A stretch of 64,000 nt of DNA from Halostella limicola (GCF_003675875.1 NZ_RCDI01000001.1:1054001-1118000), one strand, 5' to 3'; shown: positions 8,998-18,033, numbered from the stretch's first letter. Translations and numbers: made by a program. The notes: generated by a model from the sequence alone, not told the origin.

Positions 8998-9882
8998 ATG
9001 CAGGTCATCGTTCACGGGGGTGCCGGCGGCGCGCCGGACGACCCCGACGCGCGCCAGTCCGTTCTCGACGACGCAGCCACCGCCGGCGCCGACGCGTCGA
9101 CGCCGCTCGACGCGGTAACGGCGGCGGTCCGAGTGCTGGAGTCGAACCCGCGGTTCAACGCCGGCGTCGGCGGCGCGGTGCAGTCCGACGGCGTCGTCCG
9201 TACCGACGCCGGACTGATGACGAGCGACCGCGAGGCCGGGGCGGTGTCGTCGATGCCGGGCGTCGAGCACGCCCTCGACGCGGCCCGGGTCGTCCTGGAA
9301 GAGACGCCGCACGTCTTCGTCAGCGGCGAGCACGCGGTCCGCCTCGCCGCCGACTACGGCGTCGAGACCGACCGCGACCTCTGGACCGAGCGGACGCGCG
9401 AGCGCTGGGCCGACGCGGACCCGCCGTCGGGCGGTCCCGCCGACCACCTGGCGTGGCTGACGGACCGATTCGGCCGCTCGGACCCCGACGGCCGGCCCGA
9501 CGAGACGGACCACGACACGGTCGGCGCCGTCGCGCGGGACGGCGACCGCCTCGCCGCCGCCACCTCGACCGGCGGGCGGTGGCAGGCGCTCGCCGGCCGG
9601 GTCGGCGACGTGCCCCAGATCGGGAGCGGGTTCTACTGCGCCCCCGCGGGCGGCGCGTCGGCGACGGGCGCCGGCGAGGACATCGCCCGGGTGACGCTCT
9701 CGCGGCGGGCGGTCCAGCATCTGGAACGCGGGGCCGACGCCGCGACTGCGGCCGACCGCGCGATCGAGTCCTTCGGTGAGCTCACAGGGTCCGACGCGGG
9801 CGTCATCGTCCTCGGTCGCGACGGGAGCGTCGGCTCGGCGTTCAACAGCGACGCGATGCAGACCGCGACCACGCGTCGATAA
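8998..9882 (+). CDS. Isoaspartyl peptidase / L-asparaginase (Ntn hydrolase)
   Basis: A 294-residue plant-type asparaginase. These enzymes autocleave to expose an N-terminal threonine nucleophile that hydrolyses asparagine or beta-aspartyl peptides. The cleavage site is visible as DHDTVGAV with T174 as the predicted nucleophile. Upstream motifs IVHGGAGG, NPRFNAGVGG and the SSMPGVEHALDAARVV helix are typical, as is GSGFYCAPAGGASATGAGE in the beta subunit. The linker before T174 is long and acidic (about 140-172). The stop codon overlaps an A-run that serves as the T-run of the convergent gene. Confidence 0.92.
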   Translation: MQVIVHGGAGGAPDDPDARQSVLDDAATAGADASTPLDAVTAAVRVLESNPRFNAGVGGAVQSDGVVRTDAGLMTSDREAGAVSSMPGVEHALDAARVVLEETPHVFVSGEHAVRLAADYGVETDRDLWTERTRERWADADPPSGGPADHLAWLTDRFGRSDPDGRPDETDHDTVGAVARDGDRLAAATSTGGRWQALAGRVGDVPQIGSGFYCAPAGGASATGAGEDIARVTLSRRAVQHLERGADAATAADRAIESFGELTGSDAGVIVLGRDGSVGSAFNSDAMQTATTRR

Positions 9883-9886
9883 AAAA
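9881..9886 (-). terminator. T-run terminator for the repeat protein gene
   Basis: On the minus strand six T follow the stop codon of the 9902-12280 gene by 15 bases. T-runs of this kind end transcription in archaea. It overlaps the stop codon of the convergent asparaginase gene (TAA at 9880-9882). Confidence 0.55.
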
Positions 9887-9901
9887 GGTCGGTCGGCTAC
9901 G

Positions 9902-12280
9902 TTACGCGACGACCGCGGCGTCCGACTCGTTCGCGGACTCGTTGTCCACCATCTCGGACTCGTTGGTCTCGTTCAGGTCGGACTCGTTGTCCGCCATGTC
10001 GGTTTCGTTCGTCGCGTTCATGTCGGACTCGTTGTCCGCCATCTCGGACTCGTTGTCAGCCGGCTCTTCCGATTCGACGGGCTGGTTCGGCCGCTCCTGC
10101 TGTTCCTCCCCGGTGTCGGCCACGGTGAGCGTCGACGTGATCGCGTGGTTGCTTGCGTTCACCGACTGCGAGGTTTCGCCGGTCGGGAACGCCAGTCCGT
10201 CGACCTCGATGGTGACGTTCGTGGTGTTCCCGGCGGCGACGCCGACGCGCTCGGACTCGTAGTTGCTACCGCCGAGCTCGTACCGGACGAACTCGGAGAT
10301 CCGCTCGTCCGTCGGGTTGTGGACCGTGACGGTCACGTTGTAGCTGTCCCCGACGTTCGCGTTCTCGGGCAGGTCGGCCTCCTCGATGATGAGGCTGTCC
10401 CAGTCGTCGCCGAGCCGCAGGGTCTGCTCGCCCGCGGTCGCCTGCGCGACCGTGGCGTTGCCGACCGTCATGTTCTCGATGGTCACCTGTTCGACGTCGG
10501 GCTCCTGCATCTGCATCCCGTCGTCGGTTTCGTTGGTCTCGTTGAGACCGGTGTCGGTCTCGTTGGTCTCGTTCAGGTCGGATTCGTTATCCGCCATCTC
10601 CGTCTCGTTCGTCGCGTTCATGTCGGACTCGTTGTCCGCCATGTCGGTCTCGTTCGTCTCGTTCATGCCGGCGTCGGTCTCGTTGTCCTCTTCCTGGACG
10701 CCGGTCTCGTTGTCCTCGGTCTCGTTGTCCTGCAGGGCCGACTCGTTGGTCTCGTTCAGGTCGGACTCGTTGTCCGCCATCTCGGAGTCGTTGCCCATCT
10801 CGGACTCGTTGGTCTCGTTCAGGTCGGACTCGTTGTCCACCATGTCCGTCTCGTTCGTCTCGTTCATGTCGGACTCGTTGTCCGCCATGTCCGTCTCGTT
10901 CGTCGCGTTGTCGGCCGTCTCGTTACCGGTCGCCTCGACTTCGGTGTCGTTGACCTCGAACTCGGTGTCCGTGGTCTCGTTGTCCGTAGTCTCCTCTTCG
11001 GCTTCGGTCAGCGAGACCGTCTCGACCGTCATCGACTCGATCGTCATGTTCTCGATCGACATCTCCTCGATGACGAGTTCGCCGATGACGCGAGCGTCGG
11101 ACTGCTGGCCGGCGGTGTCAGTCTGTGCGCCGGTCTCGTTGTCCTCGGTCTCGTTGTCCTGCAGGGCCGACTCGTTGGTCTCGTTCAGGTCGGACTCGTT
11201 GTCCGCCATCTCGGAGTCGTTGCCCATCTCGGACTCGTTGGTCTCGTTCAGGTCGGACTCGTTGTCCGCCATCTCAGTCTCGTTCGTCGCGTTCATGTCG
11301 GACTCGTTGTCCGCCATGTCCGTCTCGTTCGTCTCGTTCATGTCGGACTCGTTGTCCGCCATCTCAGATTCGTTCGTCGCGTTCGTCGCGTTCGTCGCGT
11401 TCTCCTCACCCTCTTCCGCGAAGGTGAAGAGCCCGCTCTCGTCGTTCTGGACCGACAGCTCCTCGATCGTCAACGTCTCGACCGTGAGCTGTTCGATCGT
11501 GAGGTCCTGAACGACTATCTGCTGGCCGTCCTGCGCGCCAGCGTCGGTTTCGTTGGTCTCGTTGAGACCAGTCTCGGTCTCGTTGGTCTCGTTCAGGTCG
11601 GACTCGTTGTCCGCCATGTCGGTTTCGTTCGTCGCGTTCATGTCGGACTCGTTGTCCGCCATGTCCGTCTCGTTCGTCTCGTTCATGCCGGCGTCGGTCT
11701 CGTTGTCCTCTTCCTGGACGCCGGTCTCGTTGTCCTCGGTCTCGTTGTCCTGCAGGGCCGACTCGTTGGTCGCGTTCATGTCGGACTCATTGTCCGCCAT
11801 GCCCATCTCGGACTCGTTGTCCTCGGCGCCGAGGTCGGAGTCGGTCTCGTTGTCGGTCAGCCCTTCGGTGGTCTCGTTCTCCGTGGTTTCGTTGTCCGCG
11901 GCCGTGTCGTTCGACGCGCCGGCCGTCTGGACGTCGTCACCGAAGACCTCCGTCAGGGATTCTTCGTCACCGCTGACCTGCTCGAACGTGACGTCCTCCA
12001 GCGCGAGCCGGTCGAACGTCACGTTCTCGAACTGCGCGTTCGTGAACACGCGGTCCTCCGTGCGCAGCTCCTCGACGGTCAGGTTCTCGATAGTCGCGTT
12101 GTGGACCGTCACGTTCTGGAGCTCGAGCTCCTCGACGGTCACGTTCTGGAGGACGACCTTGCCGTCCTCTGTTGTGTCGTCCACTCCTGTCGTCGCCGTT
12201 CCTCCTGTCGCTCCCACTGGTACGCCGGAGAGCGACACCATGGCTGCGAGAACCACAGCCAACAGTGCTTGCTTTTTCAT
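9902..12280 (-). CDS. Large secreted Asn/Asp/Glu/Thr-rich repeat protein
   Basis: A 792-residue exported protein. The signal peptide is residues 1-25 (MKKQALLAVVLAAM). Then come pentapeptide-like beta-helix repeats (VTVEELELQNVTVHNATIENL), and about 18 copies of DNES-type units such as MADNESDMNATNET. Nearly every unit holds an N-x-T/S sequon, so heavy N-glycosylation is expected. Short VTIEEL-type islands interrupt the arrays. Near the C-terminus is a CARDB-like beta domain (SYNVTVTVHNPTDERISEFVRYE), then more DNES units; no C-terminal anchor is seen. Halomucin-like surface shielding is an inference. The ATG at 12280 is fixed by the signal peptide and a TATA box 33 bases upstream. Confidence 0.88.
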   Translation of the reverse strand: MKKQALLAVVLAAMVSLSGVPVGATGGTATTGVDDTTEDGKVVLQNVTVEELELQNVTVHNATIENLTVEELRTEDRVFTNAQFENVTFDRLALEDVTFEQVSGDEESLTEVFGDDVQTAGASNDTAADNETTENETTEGLTDNETDSDLGAEDNESEMGMADNESDMNATNESALQDNETEDNETGVQEEDNETDAGMNETNETDMADNESDMNATNETDMADNESDLNETNETETGLNETNETDAGAQDGQQIVVQDLTIEQLTVETLTIEELSVQNDESGLFTFAEEGEENATNATNATNESEMADNESDMNETNETDMADNESDMNATNETEMADNESDLNETNESEMGNDSEMADNESDLNETNESALQDNETEDNETGAQTDTAGQQSDARVIGELVIEEMSIENMTIESMTVETVSLTEAEEETTDNETTDTEFEVNDTEVEATGNETADNATNETDMADNESDMNETNETDMVDNESDLNETNESEMGNDSEMADNESDLNETNESALQDNETEDNETGVQEEDNETDAGMNETNETDMADNESDMNATNETEMADNESDLNETNETDTGLNETNETDDGMQMQEPDVEQVTIENMTVGNATVAQATAGEQTLRLGDDWDSLIIEEADLPENANVGDSYNVTVTVHNPTDERISEFVRYELGGSNYESERVGVAAGNTTNVTIEVDGLAFPTGETSQSVNASNHAITSTLTVADTGEEQQERPNQPVESEEPADNESEMADNESDMNATNETDMADNESDLNETNESEMVDNESANESDAAVVA
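9924..11830. repeat. Direct-repeat arrays inside the secreted repeat protein
   Basis: Units of 12-36 bases encode DNES(D/E)(M/L)N(A/E)TNE. They fall in blocks at about 9930-10060, 10520-10920, 11140-11400 and 11540-11830. Longer copies exist: 10523-10750 and 11543-11770 are near-identical over 228 bases at an offset of 1020. The stretch around 10715-10850 recurs around 11148-11280. This indicates recent internal duplication or gene conversion. Confidence 0.85.
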
Positions 12281-12716
12281 ACTCTGGCTTCGCCAACTTC
12301 GACTACAGGTCCAATAAACGAGTCCGGCCGTTCCGCTTTGTTTCCGTTCTATAACGCTTCTTAACCGGTTTTGAACCGTTATACGGCGATCCTGAAACCG
12401 TCGGGAGAGTGTGGAAAGTACAGTATGTCGACCTTTGTGCACGCGGGGACGGCGCCGTTCGCGCGGCTTCGGCCGATATCCGCGACGCGGACGGTCGAAC
12501 GCGGCGAAATCGTGGTACTCGGTATCGAAGTACATAGTTCTCTCCGGAGAATGTCTGAGGGTTCTGCGCACCGTGCGGACCGGCGGGAACGCCGCGACGA
12601 GAGCCGCGCTGGCGGGACGCACCGACTCGCGCGCAGCGGCCGGGGGAAGTGGCGTCGAGAGCCTTCGGAACCGGCGAGACGCAACCTCTTTTTGCCGGTC
12701 CGGTCTACGGGGAGAC
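12281..12716. other. Divergent intergenic region, 436 bases
   Basis: It lies between the starts of the repeat protein (minus) and map (plus). On the minus strand TTTATTG (12313-12319) is a plausible TATA box for the repeat protein. A hairpin TAAC(c)GGTT-TTG-AACCGTTA spans 12362-12381. The motif TTTGAACCGTT (12370-12380) recurs upstream of the small zinc-ribbon gene (13893-13903). For map, CTCTTTTTGCC near 12687-12696 is a possible TATA region. I see no convincing gene; the open frames here are arginine-rich shadows. Confidence 0.6.
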
Positions 12717-13613
12717 ATGGCAGAGAGCGACGTGGACCTCGACGACGAGAAGTACGAGAAACACCGCGAAGCGGGCGAGATCCTCGCGCAGGTCCGGGAG
12801 GAGACCGCGGACCGGGTGGACGTCGGCGTCAGCCACCTGGAGGTCGCCGAGTTCGCCGAGGAGCGGATCCGCGAACTCGGCGGCGAACCCGCCTTCCCCG
12901 TCAACATCAGCATCGACCACGAGGCGGCCCACGCGACCCCGAGCATCGACGACGACGAGACGTTCGGCGAGGAGATGATCAACCTCGACATCGGCGTCCA
13001 CGTCGACGGCTGGCTGGCGGACACGGCGATCACCGTCGATCTCTCCGGCAACGACGACCTCGCCGCGGCCAGCGCCGAGGCGCTCGACGCCGCACTGGAG
13101 GTCGTCGAGGACGGCGTGAGCACCGGGGAGATCGGCGCCGCGATCGAGGAAGTGATCGACGGGTACGGCTTCAACCCCGTCGTCAACCTCACCGGACACG
13201 GACTCGGTCACTGGGAGCAACACACCGCGCCGAACATCCCGAACCGCGAGGTCTCGCAGGGCACGACGCTGGAGGCCGGCGACGTCGTCGCTATCGAACC
13301 GTTCGCCACGGACGGCTCCGGGAAGGTGACGGAGGGGGCCGACGAGGAGATCTTCGCGCTCGAACGCGAGGGGACGGTACGGAACCGGCAGGCCCGCCAG
13401 GCCCTCGAACAGATCACCGAGGAGTTCCGGACGCTCCCGTTCGCGACGCGGTGGATCGACTCGCCGCGCGCCGAGATGTCGCTGCGGCGACTGAAATCGC
13501 AGAACATCGTCCACGGCTACCCGGTCCTGCAGGAAGACGAAGGCGCCCTAGTGAGTCAGAAAGAGCATACGATCATCGTTACCGACGATGGGTGCGAGGT
13601 TACCACCGAGTAA
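12717..13613 (+). CDS. map: Methionine aminopeptidase, type II
   Basis: Removes the initiator methionine from nascent proteins. The 298-residue length and the insert before the last domain mark the type II archaeal/eukaryotic form. The five metal ligands are visible: D91 and D102 in NLDIGVHVDGWLADTAI, H161 in GHGLGHW, E194 in VAIEPFATDG and E283 in QKEHTIIV. H72 in the HATP segment probably contacts substrate. The ATG at 12717 follows a T-rich patch at suitable TATA distance. It converges with the small zinc-ribbon gene. Confidence 0.96.
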   Translation: MAESDVDLDDEKYEKHREAGEILAQVREETADRVDVGVSHLEVAEFAEERIRELGGEPAFPVNISIDHEAAHATPSIDDDETFGEEMINLDIGVHVDGWLADTAITVDLSGNDDLAAASAEALDAALEVVEDGVSTGEIGAAIEEVIDGYGFNPVVNLTGHGLGHWEQHTAPNIPNREVSQGTTLEAGDVVAIEPFATDGSGKVTEGADEEIFALEREGTVRNRQARQALEQITEEFRTLPFATRWIDSPRAEMSLRRLKSQNIVHGYPVLQEDEGALVSQKEHTIIVTDDGCEVTTE

Positions 13614-13635
13614 GCGTGATAGCAAGTAGCACGGA

Positions 13636-13836
13636 TCAGGCGTTGTTCATGCGCTGGCTGTGGCGCTCGCCGCAGCGCTGACACTCCGCGACGCGGTAGG
13701 GTTCCCGGGAGAACTGAGCGTTCTCTTCTTTGAGGCTCTCGGTTCGGATCTGAACGGACACCTCGTGAAGGGTGTCGCTGTCGCACGCGTCGCAGTGTTC
13801 CGTCATTCCGTCGAATGAGTCGTCGGTCGTTGCCAT
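13636..13836 (-). CDS. Small zinc beta-ribbon protein (DUF7835-like)
   Basis: A 66-residue protein with two CxxC knuckles, CDACDSDT (about 17-24) and CQRCGERH (about 54-61), forming one zinc ribbon. The sequence matches a haloarchaeal family of putative zinc beta-ribbon proteins that is very conserved but uncharacterised. The ATG at 13836 is preceded by AGGAG about nine bases upstream, an unusually clear Shine-Dalgarno, and by a TTTTTATG TATA-like box near 13865-13872. Either a very short leader or an SD-led start is possible. Confidence 0.85.
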   Translation of the reverse strand: MATTDDSFDGMTEHCDACDSDTLHEVSVQIRTESLKEENAQFSREPYRVAECQRCGERHSQRMNNA

Positions 13837-14102
13837 CGTAATTACTCCTGAAAGCCGATCCAAACATAAAAACCCTCGTTCGTTCTCCGCCGTTTGAACC
13901 GTTTATTCCGGTTTCTGGAGGGTTTATTCCGCAGCGCTCCACGTTGCTCTAGAAATACGGCCTAAGAGGGCGTTAGAAAGTTCAAAAACGGTTTTGGCGC
14001 GTTAAAACTACTATACTAGTTGACCGTATGACAGCAATCGGCGACGGCTCCCGTTCGCACCGGAGGTGAAAACCTAACTGCGCGGCACTCCCAGCACACC
14101 GC

Positions 14103-14633
14103 ATGGATCAGGTGTTCGCGCCGTGGCGTATCGAGTGGGTCGAGCGCGAGGGCGACGGAGAGTTCGAGGACTGCGTCTTCTGCGAACTCCCGGACCGCGA
14201 CGACGCGGCGTACAACCTCGTCGCTCGCAGCGAACGCGCCTACGTCCTCCTGAACAACTACCCGTACAACCCGGGTCACGTCATGGTCATCCCGCACCGC
14301 CACACCGGGTCGTACGCCGACCTCCCTGACGAGGCCCTGCTCGATCACGCCCGACTGAAGCAGCGTACCTTCGATGCGCTGGAGGAAGCGTTCGGTCCGG
14401 ACGGCTTCAACGCGGGCCTGAACCTCGGGGACGGCGCGGGGGGCTCCGTCGACGACCACCTCCACACCCACGTGGTCCCGCGGTGGGAGGGCGACACCAA
14501 CTTCATGCCCGTCCTGAGCGACACCAAGGTGATCGTGGAGGCCCTCGACGACACCTACGAACGGCTGCACGCGGCCTTCGCCGCGCAGGAGGGCGCGACC
14601 GTCCCCGACGAGGGGGCGGTCCGCGTCGAGTAG
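14103..14633 (+). CDS. HIT family nucleotide-binding protein
   Basis: A 176-residue histidine-triad protein. The triad is HLHTHVV (H119, H121, H123) followed by PRW. A zinc site is likely from CVFC (C24, C27) with H65 and the triad region. Members of this branch hydrolyse or phosphorolyse Ap4A-type dinucleotides or AMP-amine adducts; the exact substrate is not readable. It starts cleanly at ATG 14103 and is followed 43 bases later by the cation transporter. Confidence 0.92.
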   Translation: MDQVFAPWRIEWVEREGDGEFEDCVFCELPDRDDAAYNLVARSERAYVLLNNYPYNPGHVMVIPHRHTGSYADLPDEALLDHARLKQRTFDALEEAFGPDGFNAGLNLGDGAGGSVDDHLHTHVVPRWEGDTNFMPVLSDTKVIVEALDDTYERLHAAFAAQEGATVPDEGAVRVE

Positions 14634-14675
14634 GAGTCGGTACGCCCTTAGTGCGGTGTCCCGTAGGTGCCGCCG

Positions 14676-15605
14676 ATGGACCGGCGCGCGGCGCTTCGCA
14701 AGGTCGGGATCGTCGTCCTCTCGGCGAACCTGGCCCTCGCGCTCCTGAAAGGGGCCGTCTGGTACTGGACCGGGAGCCTCGCCGTCGGGTCCGAAGCCGT
14801 CAACAGCCTCGCCGACTCGACGTACAGCCTCGTCGTGCTCGCCGGCCTCTATCTCACCACGCAGCCGCCGGACTTCGAACACCCGCACGGCCACGAGCGG
14901 ATCGAACCGTTCGTCTCCCTGTTCATCGCCGTCGCCGTCTTCGCCGTCGGCGGGATCGTCCTCTACAACGCCGTCGTCGACGTCCTCTCCGGCAGCGTCG
15001 TCGTCACCCGCGGCTGGATCGCCGGCGCGGTCCTCGCCGGCGCGGCCGCGACGAAGTTCGGGCTCTACCGCTACTGCCTGCGGGTCGCCGACGAGAACAA
15101 CTCGCCGGCGGTGAGGGCGGCGGCGCTCGACAACCGCAACGACATCCTCACCGCCGTCGCGGCGCTGGTCGGGGTCGCCGGCGCGCAGGCCGGCTACCCC
15201 ATTCTCGACCCCGCCGCGGCCGTCGTCGTCTCCTTCGGCATCCTGTACACCGGCGTCGAGATCGTGCGGGACAACGTCAACTACCTCGTCGGCGCGGCCC
15301 CGCCGGACGACCTCCGGGCGGAGATCGTCCGCAGGGCGCTCGACCACCCGGACGTCCAGGGCGTCCACGACGTGATCGCCCACTACGTCGGCCCGGAGAT
15401 CGACGTCAGCCTCCACATCGAGGTGGAGGGCGACCGGACGCTCCGGGAGGCCCACGCCATCGAGACCGCCGTCATGCAGTCGATCCGCGAGATGCCGGAG
15501 GTCGACGACGTGTTCGTCCACGTCGACCCGAAGGAACTCGGCGAGTGGAAGGAGGACGAGGCAGCGGACGAACTGCTCCGGCGGATCGACGGCGGCCGCG
15601 AGTGA
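14676..15605 (+). CDS. Cation diffusion facilitator (CDF) transporter
   Basis: A 309-residue six-span CDF transporter exporting divalent metal against protons. The metal site in span 2 is NSLAD and in span 5 is DNRND, so it has an N-x3-D and a D-x3-D pair instead of the D-x3-D/H-x3-D of zinc exporters such as YiiP. This favours Mn, Fe or another metal over Zn, but only by analogy. HPHGHERIEP follows span 2, as usual. The cytoplasmic domain (about 215-300) ends in an acidic tail. A GTG three codons upstream is possible; ATG 14676 was preferred. Confidence 0.9.
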   Translation: MDRRAALRKVGIVVLSANLALALLKGAVWYWTGSLAVGSEAVNSLADSTYSLVVLAGLYLTTQPPDFEHPHGHERIEPFVSLFIAVAVFAVGGIVLYNAVVDVLSGSVVVTRGWIAGAVLAGAAATKFGLYRYCLRVADENNSPAVRAAALDNRNDILTAVAALVGVAGAQAGYPILDPAAAVVVSFGILYTGVEIVRDNVNYLVGAAPPDDLRAEIVRRALDHPDVQGVHDVIAHYVGPEIDVSLHIEVEGDRTLREAHAIETAVMQSIREMPEVDDVFVHVDPKELGEWKEDEAADELLRRIDGGRE

Positions 15606-15683
15606 GCGGCGGACGACGCCCGGCGGCGTAGCGCGTCCCGGGACCCCAAGCGTTTGACTGTCGTCGCGTCGTACACCGTTCGG

Positions 15684-16580
15684 ATGTACCACGCTGTCCG
15701 CCCCGTCCTCTTCCAGATACGGTTGCTCGACCGGTTCTGGCGGCGCTACGGCGAACTGCTCCTCGGGGTCGCGGAGTTCGCGGCGTGGTTCCTCGCGATA
15801 TACGCGCTCGGCCGGTACGTGTTCGTTCCCGCGCTCTCCGGGCTGTTAGACGCCAGGAACGCCGATCCGACCTACGCCGCGGCGCTGGTGCGGGTAGCTC
15901 GGGCGGGCGTCCTGGTGGCCGCCGTGATGCTGGCGGCGACGGTCGCCGGGTTCGGGCGCGTGCTCGGCGGCTCCGCGGTGTTCGCCGCCGGCCTCACCGT
16001 CGCGCTCGGCTTCGCGGCTCAGGACGTCATCGGCAACTTCGTCAGCGGCGTGTTCATCGTCACCGACCCCAAGTTCAACATCGGCGACTGGATCCGGTGG
16101 AACGATCAGGAGGGCGTGATCGACGACATCTCCTTCCGGGCGACCCGCGTCCGAACGTTCGACAACGAGGTCATCACCGTCCCGAACGGCGAGCTCACGA
16201 CGACGGCGGTGACGAACCCCGTCCTCAACGACCGCCTGCGGATCCGGCTGCCGGTGGAGGTGAGCTACGACGACGACCTCGACGCCGTCTCCGCGCTGCT
16301 CGTCGAAACCGCCGAGGAGCACCCGGAGGTCCTCGACAGGCCCGCCCCGGCCGTCCGGCTCACCGAGTTCGCCGACAACGGCGCCGTGCTCTCGGTCGGC
16401 GCGTGGATCGCCGACCCCGCGCGTTCGGACTTCGTGCGCATCCGGTCGGACCTCGCCAAGCGGGTGATCGAACGGCTCGACGACCACGACGCGCAGCTCA
16501 GCCCGCCGTCGGAGCACGAGCTATCGGGCGGGATCGACGTCGGCGGCGGGGGCGTCCCCCCGGGCGAGACGGAGCGCTAA
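15684..16580 (+). CDS. MscS family mechanosensitive ion channel
   Basis: A 298-residue small-conductance mechanosensitive channel that opens on hypo-osmotic shock. About three N-terminal membrane spans end in the pore helix (GLTVALGFAAQDVIGNFVSG, about 110-130). The MscS beta domain follows (FNIGDWIRW, then RATRVRTFDNEVITVPNG), then the C-terminal alpha/beta domain. A TTG ten codons upstream is possible; ATG 15684 is preferred. Its TAA stop interlocks with the stop of the convergent methylthiotransferase gene (CTAA at 16577-16580). Confidence 0.94.
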   Translation: MYHAVRPVLFQIRLLDRFWRRYGELLLGVAEFAAWFLAIYALGRYVFVPALSGLLDARNADPTYAAALVRVARAGVLVAAVMLAATVAGFGRVLGGSAVFAAGLTVALGFAAQDVIGNFVSGVFIVTDPKFNIGDWIRWNDQEGVIDDISFRATRVRTFDNEVITVPNGELTTTAVTNPVLNDRLRIRLPVEVSYDDDLDAVSALLVETAEEHPEVLDRPAPAVRLTEFADNGAVLSVGAWIADPARSDFVRIRSDLAKRVIERLDDHDAQLSPPSEHELSGGIDVGGGGVPPGETER

Positions 16581-17827
16581 ACCGGGTCGGCGAGCGCGTA
16601 CACCGTGTTGTGGCCCGTGACTTCGACCTCGATGAAGTCGCCGACCTCGAAGTCGCTCTCGGTGGCGTCCTGAACGATGATCTGCCGGTACGCGCCGTCG
16701 CGGCACTTCACGGAGTCGCCGGTGCCCTCCTCGACGACCAGCACCTCGCGGGTGGTGCCGACGAGTTCGTCGTACGCTTCGGCGACGATCTCGCGTTTGA
16801 GTTCGGACATCTCCTTCGAGCGGTCCTTCTTCGTCTGGCCGCCGAGACCCTTCATGTCCGCCGCGTCGGTGCCCGGCCGCTTCGAGAAGCGGGTGACGTT
16901 GACCTTCTCCGGGCGGACCTCGCGGAACAGGGCCATGCTCTGCTCGTGGTCGCGGTCGGTCTCGCTGGGGAAGCCGACGATGAAGTCCGTCGACAGCGTC
17001 CAGTGGTCGAGGTAGTCGTCGAACGTCTCGACGACCTCGACGAACTCCGACACCTGGTGCTGGCGTCGCATGTCCCCGAGCACGTCGTTCGACCCGGACT
17101 GGACCGGCGCGTGGATGAAGTTGTACAGCTTCTCGTTCTCGGCGAACACTTCCGCGAGCTCCTCGCGGATGCCGTGGATGCCCTTCGGGTTCGCCATCCC
17201 GACGCGCACGCGGAAGTCGCCCTCGATGTCGCAGATGCGGTCGAGCAGGACGTGGAGCTTGCGCTCGCCCTCGTCCCAGCCGTAGACGCCGGTGTCCTGG
17301 CCGGTGATGCGGATCTCCTTCGCGCCGGCGTGGACCAGCGCGCGGGCCTTCTCGACGTTCTCCTCGACCGGCGGCGAGTCGATCTTGCCGGTCGCCTTCT
17401 TCGTGATGCAGTACGAGCAGTCGCTCATGCAGCCGCGGGCGATGGGGAGGATGCCGACGACGCCGTCTAACACGGGGTCGGTCCCGCTCTCGGGCGTCGG
17501 GCACTCCCCGTTCCGGATCGCCGTGGGGACGTCGTCCCAGTGCAGCACCTGCGCGTCGACGCCCGCCTCGTCGAACTCCTCGCCCTGCGCGAGCGCCATA
17601 CAGCCCGTGACGATGAGGTCGGCCGTCTCTTCCTCCAGCTCCTGCGCCCGCCTGAGCATGTTCCGCTCGGTCTTCTCGACGACGGTGCAGGTGTTCATGA
17701 TGGCGACGTCCGCCTCTTCGGGTCCCTCGACCGGTTTGTGGCCCGCGTCGCGGAGCTTCCGCTCTATCTGCCGGCTCTCCCCGCGGTTCGACGTACAGCC
17801 GTACGTCTCGATGTGATACCGGGCCAT
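16577..17827 (-). CDS. tRNA (t6A37) methylthiotransferase, e-MtaB type
   Basis: A 416-residue radical-SAM enzyme that converts t6A37 to ms2t6A37 in tRNAs reading ANN codons. The N-terminal UPF0004 domain has C11, C47 and C76 for one [4Fe-4S] cluster. The radical-SAM cluster is RGCMSDCSYC (C133, C137, C140). A TRAM domain occupies the last 65 residues. The sequence is the archaeal/eukaryotic CDKAL1-like branch, not bacterial MiaB. ATG 17827 was preferred because the 18 upstream codons are basic and not family-like. Confidence 0.94.
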   Translation of the reverse strand: MARYHIETYGCTSNRGESRQIERKLRDAGHKPVEGPEEADVAIMNTCTVVEKTERNMLRRAQELEEETADLIVTGCMALAQGEEFDEAGVDAQVLHWDDVPTAIRNGECPTPESGTDPVLDGVVGILPIARGCMSDCSYCITKKATGKIDSPPVEENVEKARALVHAGAKEIRITGQDTGVYGWDEGERKLHVLLDRICDIEGDFRVRVGMANPKGIHGIREELAEVFAENEKLYNFIHAPVQSGSNDVLGDMRRQHQVSEFVEVVETFDDYLDHWTLSTDFIVGFPSETDRDHEQSMALFREVRPEKVNVTRFSKRPGTDAADMKGLGGQTKKDRSKEMSELKREIVAEAYDELVGTTREVLVVEEGTGDSVKCRDGAYRQIIVQDATESDFEVGDFIEVEVTGHNTVYALADPV

Positions 17828-18033
17828 TCGCTTGTCCCTGCTTGCGGCCCGGCGGTCAAAAGCACGACGGATTCGGGGCACCGACGCTTACGTGCCCGCC
17901 AGGCGAGCCGTCAGCCACGTTGCCCTCTACCCGCCGTTGCGTGAGCGACGCCACGTGCGGTCAGAAACCGCCGATTCAGGCCGCTCTCGGGCGTTGTTAC
18001 ACGCTGTCATCGGGGAAACGAAGTCGGTGGAGT

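Noticed and set aside
9924-11830. Regularly spaced direct repeats that could suggest a CRISPR array
   Set aside because: Repeats are contiguous, lie in frame within a coding gene, and have no unique spacers; no cas genes are near.
9776-12364. An 862-residue plus-strand open frame and other long frames opposite the repeat protein
   Set aside because: They arise because the repeat codons have no stops in other frames. The product has repetitive Val/Leu/Gly/Arg composition, no signal or family features, and runs antisense to a gene with a clear signal peptide and TATA box.
14016-15692. A 558-residue minus-strand open frame across the HIT and CDF genes
   Set aside because: It is the antisense shadow of two genes with full family motifs; its composition is Val/Arg/Asp-rich without domains.
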